DNA of 64,000 nucleotides from the NCBI GenBank assembly GCA_034440575.1, contig JAOTOL010001308.1:538553-602552 (forward strand), in the 5' to 3' direction. The position numbers and the translations under genes were made by a program. The notes under the pieces were generated by a model. It did no database searches. It saw only the letters and a program-made list of their open reading frames with translations, and was not told the origin of the DNA. This DNA is from Imbricaverruca yamaguchii. Taxonomy: Eukaryota > Arthropoda > Thecostraca > Neoverrucidae. This document shows, one piece after another, positions 58,937-64,000 of this stretch (position 1 is its first letter; each line of letters starts with the position of its first letter).

Positions 58937-61063
58937 ATATGCGCCCGCGACAAGCGCTCTCGGATGCTCACTAGTGTGAATATATTTACAATTTATGTGA
59001 CTTTATCTTCATAAAATATGATGCGAAGTGCATTTATGAAAGTCAGCCTGCCTTCAACCGTCAATCTCATTGCCACTTACAGTGATATATTGTGCATAGT
59101 GTTGCTTTGCGTATTGCCTTCTGGGACTATTTTCACCGTAGACGGCCGGCCGCTGGCGGCGACGCCGACGCCCCCCCCACCCCATCCCCGAACCCCCGCC
59201 GCCATTCATAATATGGTTGGGCGGGGACCATTCCCTGAATATTAATGGGCCAGAACGTCAAAGTTACGGGCATATTTTCATATTTGAAGCTATAGTCAAT
59301 GTGCTTGGCATGGTTCCGCTTCCATTGTAGTTGAGGTCGACGGGTTTTCTTGATATTGTAAGAACACTACGCGTATGGGCCTTGAACGGAAAGAATCATC
59401 TCCTACATCATGATTGGTAATCATTCTGTGATCTCTTGTAGGTAGACTGCAGACGTCTTTGTTTCATCTAAAGTGTCATGATACCTCAGAACAGTTTAAG
59501 CGTAGCACTGCAGGTTCAAGGGCCAATGACAATGCTGAAGAGCCGCACCGGGAGTGTCTCTTCAGTCGCACACGACACTGATGGGTGGCTTGCCCTTGGC
59601 TTTGTCCCCAGTCAGGTTCATTTCTTGATCGCACGGAACCGTGATATTCATGGCACTTATAAAGATTCATAGGCCACTTCGCGAGCTGCATTGCATTCGG
59701 CTCATATTGTCGCGGCAGTTTGAGCCGATATGGACCGTACAATTCACAGGCTCGCACGCCGATAAGACAAACAGATGGCCTGAAATGCCACCAATGGCTT
59801 CGACGAGGGCACTTGGAGCTCAGTTGAGGACGAAGCGTCGCCGGAATTGGCTACATCATTGGCGCCTACAACACTCATCTGTGCATTACATTTCGGCGGC
59901 ACAATATAGCCATTCATATATGTCATGTAGAGAACCTTGTCGCCTGTAATTGTCACACTTTATCGTTAAATCATCGCTTCCTCGCTGGCGCATTCAGATA
60001 GCGTCATGAGGCTAATATCCCTCCCTGAATTATCCATACGTTAAGTTCCGGAAAGAGCACTGCATTCCAGAATAAGATCATGGGTTGCAAATGACCATTT
60101 TCCCAGTCCAAGCAATCTGCTAATCTGCCATTCACCTATTGAAAAGTAAAGTGCAACATTATTAGCCTAGTCCCGTAAAACTGGACGTTTCCGATCGGAG
60201 CCGATTTGGTACGAGATTGGATCTCTACGCCACAATGGAAGTGTCGCGACACAGTTGGCGAGTACAATTACCTCGAGAGCTCGAGACAGACGACAGCCAC
60301 CGCCAGGCCAAATAGAGTGGTGTCTGGTAGGTCCATGGTCGTCCAAGCCAGGCCGGATATGTGACCCAGGTCGACAAACGCTGCCATTTCCGGACTTTCT
60401 CTGCGCTGCAGCCTGGGTGAAATCGCATGGCCATGGGCGTGGCCATGATCATGACACAGAGGGCGAAACAGCAATGTTGCGCCAGCATTTGCAATGTCTC
60501 AGCCGACAACGGGAAGAAACAAGTGTGAAAAAACACATATTTTAGGCTGAGGAGGAGGAAGAGGATGGGTGGATAACCGTAAATGTCTGCTAGCCTTCTC
60601 TGCTTACGTCCTGCTCTCAACGACCTACCACTCTACTCATTTGGCTGTAGGCTGGGTTAAGCTGCCGGCCAGCCTCCTGATACAATCACTTGCTGACGAG
60701 GGCCGTAGGACGGTACTCTGCTCCCACCTCTGCTCTGTACACGCCGCACGTCGCTATGTCCAGTGTGCACGGCACAGTGTACGCACTGGGAAGTGTGCTT
60801 GTTGGTGGGCGTGCTGCCAGCGCTGGGAGGAACAGTGCTGGTGCACGGCACAAGAGGAGCCGCCGCTGGGTCGGGACCGCCGCTGCGTCACTCTGGTTCG
60901 GCGGGCGCAATATTTGAACTGATCGGCAGAAGTCAGGAGAGCAGTACGTTAAATGTGTGTCGGTCGACTCACCTTTCCTACCTCCGATGACAGCAATTAC
61001 AGCTGTCGGAGGCGAAGGGTGACCAGTGGGGAGCCGTCGTTGCGACGTCCGCCAGTGTCGTCC
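58937..61063. other. No gene recognised
   Basis: Frames such as 59018-59245 and 60225-60922 show no family resemblance. A G+C-richer patch lies at 60650-60910. Confidence 0.45.
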
Positions 61064-61515
61064 CTTGCCCCTCCCCACCGGCTCTAGTCAACAGCCATTA
61101 GAGCTGCTGGGACGAATGTGTCAGCGCTTCAGAGCTTCAGTGACAGCGCCTTGCCCCACCCCACCGGTGCTAATCAACAGCCATTAGAGCTGCTGGGACG
61201 AATGGTCAGCGCTTCAGAGCTTCAGTGCCAGCGCCTTGCCCCACCCCACCGGTGCTAATCAACAGCCATTAGAGCTGCTGGGACGAAGTGTCAGCGCTTC
61301 AGAGCTTCAGTGCCAGCGCCTTGCCCCTCCCCACCGGCTCTAGTCAACAGCCATTAGAGCTGCTGGGACGAAGTGTCAGCGCTTCAGAGCTTCAGTGCCA
61401 GCGCCTTGCCCCGCCCCACCGGCTCCAGTCAACAGCCATTAGAGCTGCTGGGACGAAGTGTCAGCGCTTCAGAGCTTCAGTGCCAGCGCCTTGCCCCACC
61501 CCACCGGTGCTAATC
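61064..61515 (+). repeat. 85-bp satellite, about five copies
   Basis: Units contain tgtcagcgcttcagagcttc, agtgccagcgccttgcccc, caccggtgctaatcaacag and ccattagagctgctgggacg. Copies differ at a few positions (ggtgctaat versus ggctctagt) and by 1-2 bp in length. Confidence 0.93.
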
Positions 61516-62780
61516 ACCACGAAGTCTGAATAGCCATCGTCGTGAGCCATCTACTGGCGGTCTGGCCAGCCAGTTGGGCGCGCTGCCGATATTGGCGTTG
61601 TCCGCAGTTGCTGGGCGCAGTTTGAAGGAAGCCGCGGAGGGTGGTTTGGGAGTTCGGGCGACTCGGCTTATTGCAGATCAATGACGTAGCGGCAGCTGCC
61701 GTTACTCTGCCATCGGTTAGCGATAGCATTCAAATCGTATTTTTCGTCGAATGGATGGTGTCAGCGGGACGCGTTAGACCCGACAGTGAATGCGACATGA
61801 ACGGCGAATTTAGGACATCAAATAAAGCAAAAATATTGAAATAGGACTGTGTGCGAAAATTGTGACATTACCAACTATATGACACAATCGATAGTGACAA
61901 ACCTATGAAGTGTGATAACGATGCAGTGCTAACGGGGCACGTTGAATGAAAATCAATTCATGACTTGGTTCACAGGGAGGTCGAAGCAGGCTTTTATAAA
62001 ATGTTACTCTCCACTTACATCGAGGAGTGTGGAGACATTGGTTTGCGATGCTGATGGCCAGTCTGATGCTGATGGCCAGCGAGGCCGGTCTGGTGGGTGG
62101 CATGTTTGGGCCTGCCGAAGCTCTCTCCCGGTCTGAAGGTGTCAGACTCAGCTCTCTGAAATAGTTGGCAGACCGTCTTAGCGGCATGGGTGGCCATTTT
62201 GTGGTGGCGAGTGATTCCATTCCTGCTGCCTGCTGAGCAGATATAATTCGTGGCGTGCGCTACGTGTTTCTCGATCGAAATCCCAGCGCAGATCTCAGAA
62301 ATGTGAAGGCAGGTATCTACCGGTGGCTGGTGACGAAACTTTGGTACATAATTGTCTGGTGGTGTTGATTGCTCCTGGAAGGGTGCGACATTGGTGCGTG
62401 CCGGCAGTCCGTCGGCGCGACGAACGCGCTTCCAGACCGACGCCAATCAGAGGAGGCAGTCAATCTCTAGTTCTATGCATTTCCATCGGGGTGCTGCCCA
62501 GATCAAGTCCAGTTTGGCAAACTTGTTGGAACCGCTCCGGCCGACTTTCTCCGGAGATGGGCATAACCCGGTCTAGCGGTGCGTGCCAGCGCACGAGTCA
62601 GTCGTGCGTGATGATCACGTGCTGGGAGCAGGTGCCAGTGGATGATCTGCCGTGTATATTGACTGAATGTCGCTCCGACGTGCCGAGCTGGCACACGGAA
62701 AATGGTGGGGCCGTGTCTCATCCTCTTCTCTCTGTGTGTCAGTTTGCATCTGTCTGTATCCATCTGTATCCCTCTACTAC
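61516..62780. other. No gene recognised
   Basis: A minus-strand frame (62015-62446, 143 codons) and the start of a + frame at 62323 are open but show no family motif, signal or credible splice pattern. The + frame is long only because it runs into the microsatellite. Confidence 0.45.
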
Positions 62781-63634
<854 letters not shown>

Positions 63635-63819
63635 ATGCATTCTCATATCGTAGCCTATGGATGGATATGCAGTAACGTGACAGACCACTTACCGGTCCGC
63701 CAGGTTTCCACGCATATGAGTTGAAACATAAAATCTTTGTAATGAAGTCAACTTCTGACTCCTCTCTCGGATGCGTTTGGCTCCAATATGTGCGGACTCG
63801 TCGAGTTCAGTCATGAGCG

Positions 63820-63878
63820 CTCCAAGGGTGGCGGGGGGGGTAGTCAAACGACCCCCCGACATGTCGCGGGGTAATAGG
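63820..63878. repeat. Possible lone terminus of a TTAA-type element
   Basis: gcgggggggg...tagtcaaacgacccccc followed by gacatgtcgcggggTAA resembles the right end of family 3 (g-run, cttcaac, c-run, then g.gggTTAA). The partner end is not visible. Confidence 0.3.
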
Positions 63879-64000
63879 GACAACGCGCTTCATGTCCTGA
63901 CTTTGATCTTTTCGTAAAACTGTGTTTATGATAGACTTAGAAAACGCATTGTGCGAGATGCTGGCTTCTGGCGAGCGAAATATGCCTCGGGCGTGGTGAT

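Overview
This is animal nuclear DNA from a repeat-rich genome with long introns. The one cellular gene I recognise is a tektin, a ciliary and flagellar microtubule protein, lying on the + strand as six exons between 18920 and 48938. The surroundings are broken retrotransposons of metazoan types (CR1-like, I/Jockey-like and Penelope-like), short TTAA-bordered inverted-repeat elements, minisatellites and very long GCGT microsatellites. I see no operons, bacterial genes or CRISPR arrays. The exons are GC-rich at third codon positions while the introns are AT-richer. I cannot name the species; an invertebrate is a guess.

Layout. 1-1000: a 233-bp inverted repeat inside a decayed tandem repeat. 1449-1884: a GCGT/GT microsatellite. 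2001-17168: one CR1-like LINE on the minus strand, split in two (2001-2899 and 16596-17168) by about 13.7 kb of inserted DNA. The insert begins and ends with inverted copies (about 860 bp) of a tandem array of roughly 29-bp units. Inside it are degenerate satellites, a dead Penelope-like element (9825-10998), a 5'-truncated LINE (11765-13590) and another LINE fragment (14920-15350). I recognise no gene that would belong to the insert itself.

18900-49000: the tektin locus. Exons at 18920-19002, 22580-22707, 27165-27260, 28194-28408, 41043-41157 and 48831-48938 join with matching splice phases to give about 248 residues of continuous tektin rod. The first and last exons of the gene are not in view. 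A tandem repeat, different each time, lies close to every exon. At two exons the repeat is built from the exon's own 5' splice site; the larger is a 36-bp array carrying about 20 donor-like copies. Intron 4 holds a near full-length but dead I/Jockey-type LINE in antisense (30730-35990).

49000-64000: a 28-bp minisatellite, TTAA-bordered elements of two families, a decayed CR1 copy on the + strand (55265-57255) that is uninterrupted at the point where the left CR1 is split, an 85-bp satellite, and a microsatellite block of about 0.85 kb (62781-63634) of which about 680 bp is uninterrupted GCGT. Most long open frames in the window are by-products of tandem repeats and are not genes.
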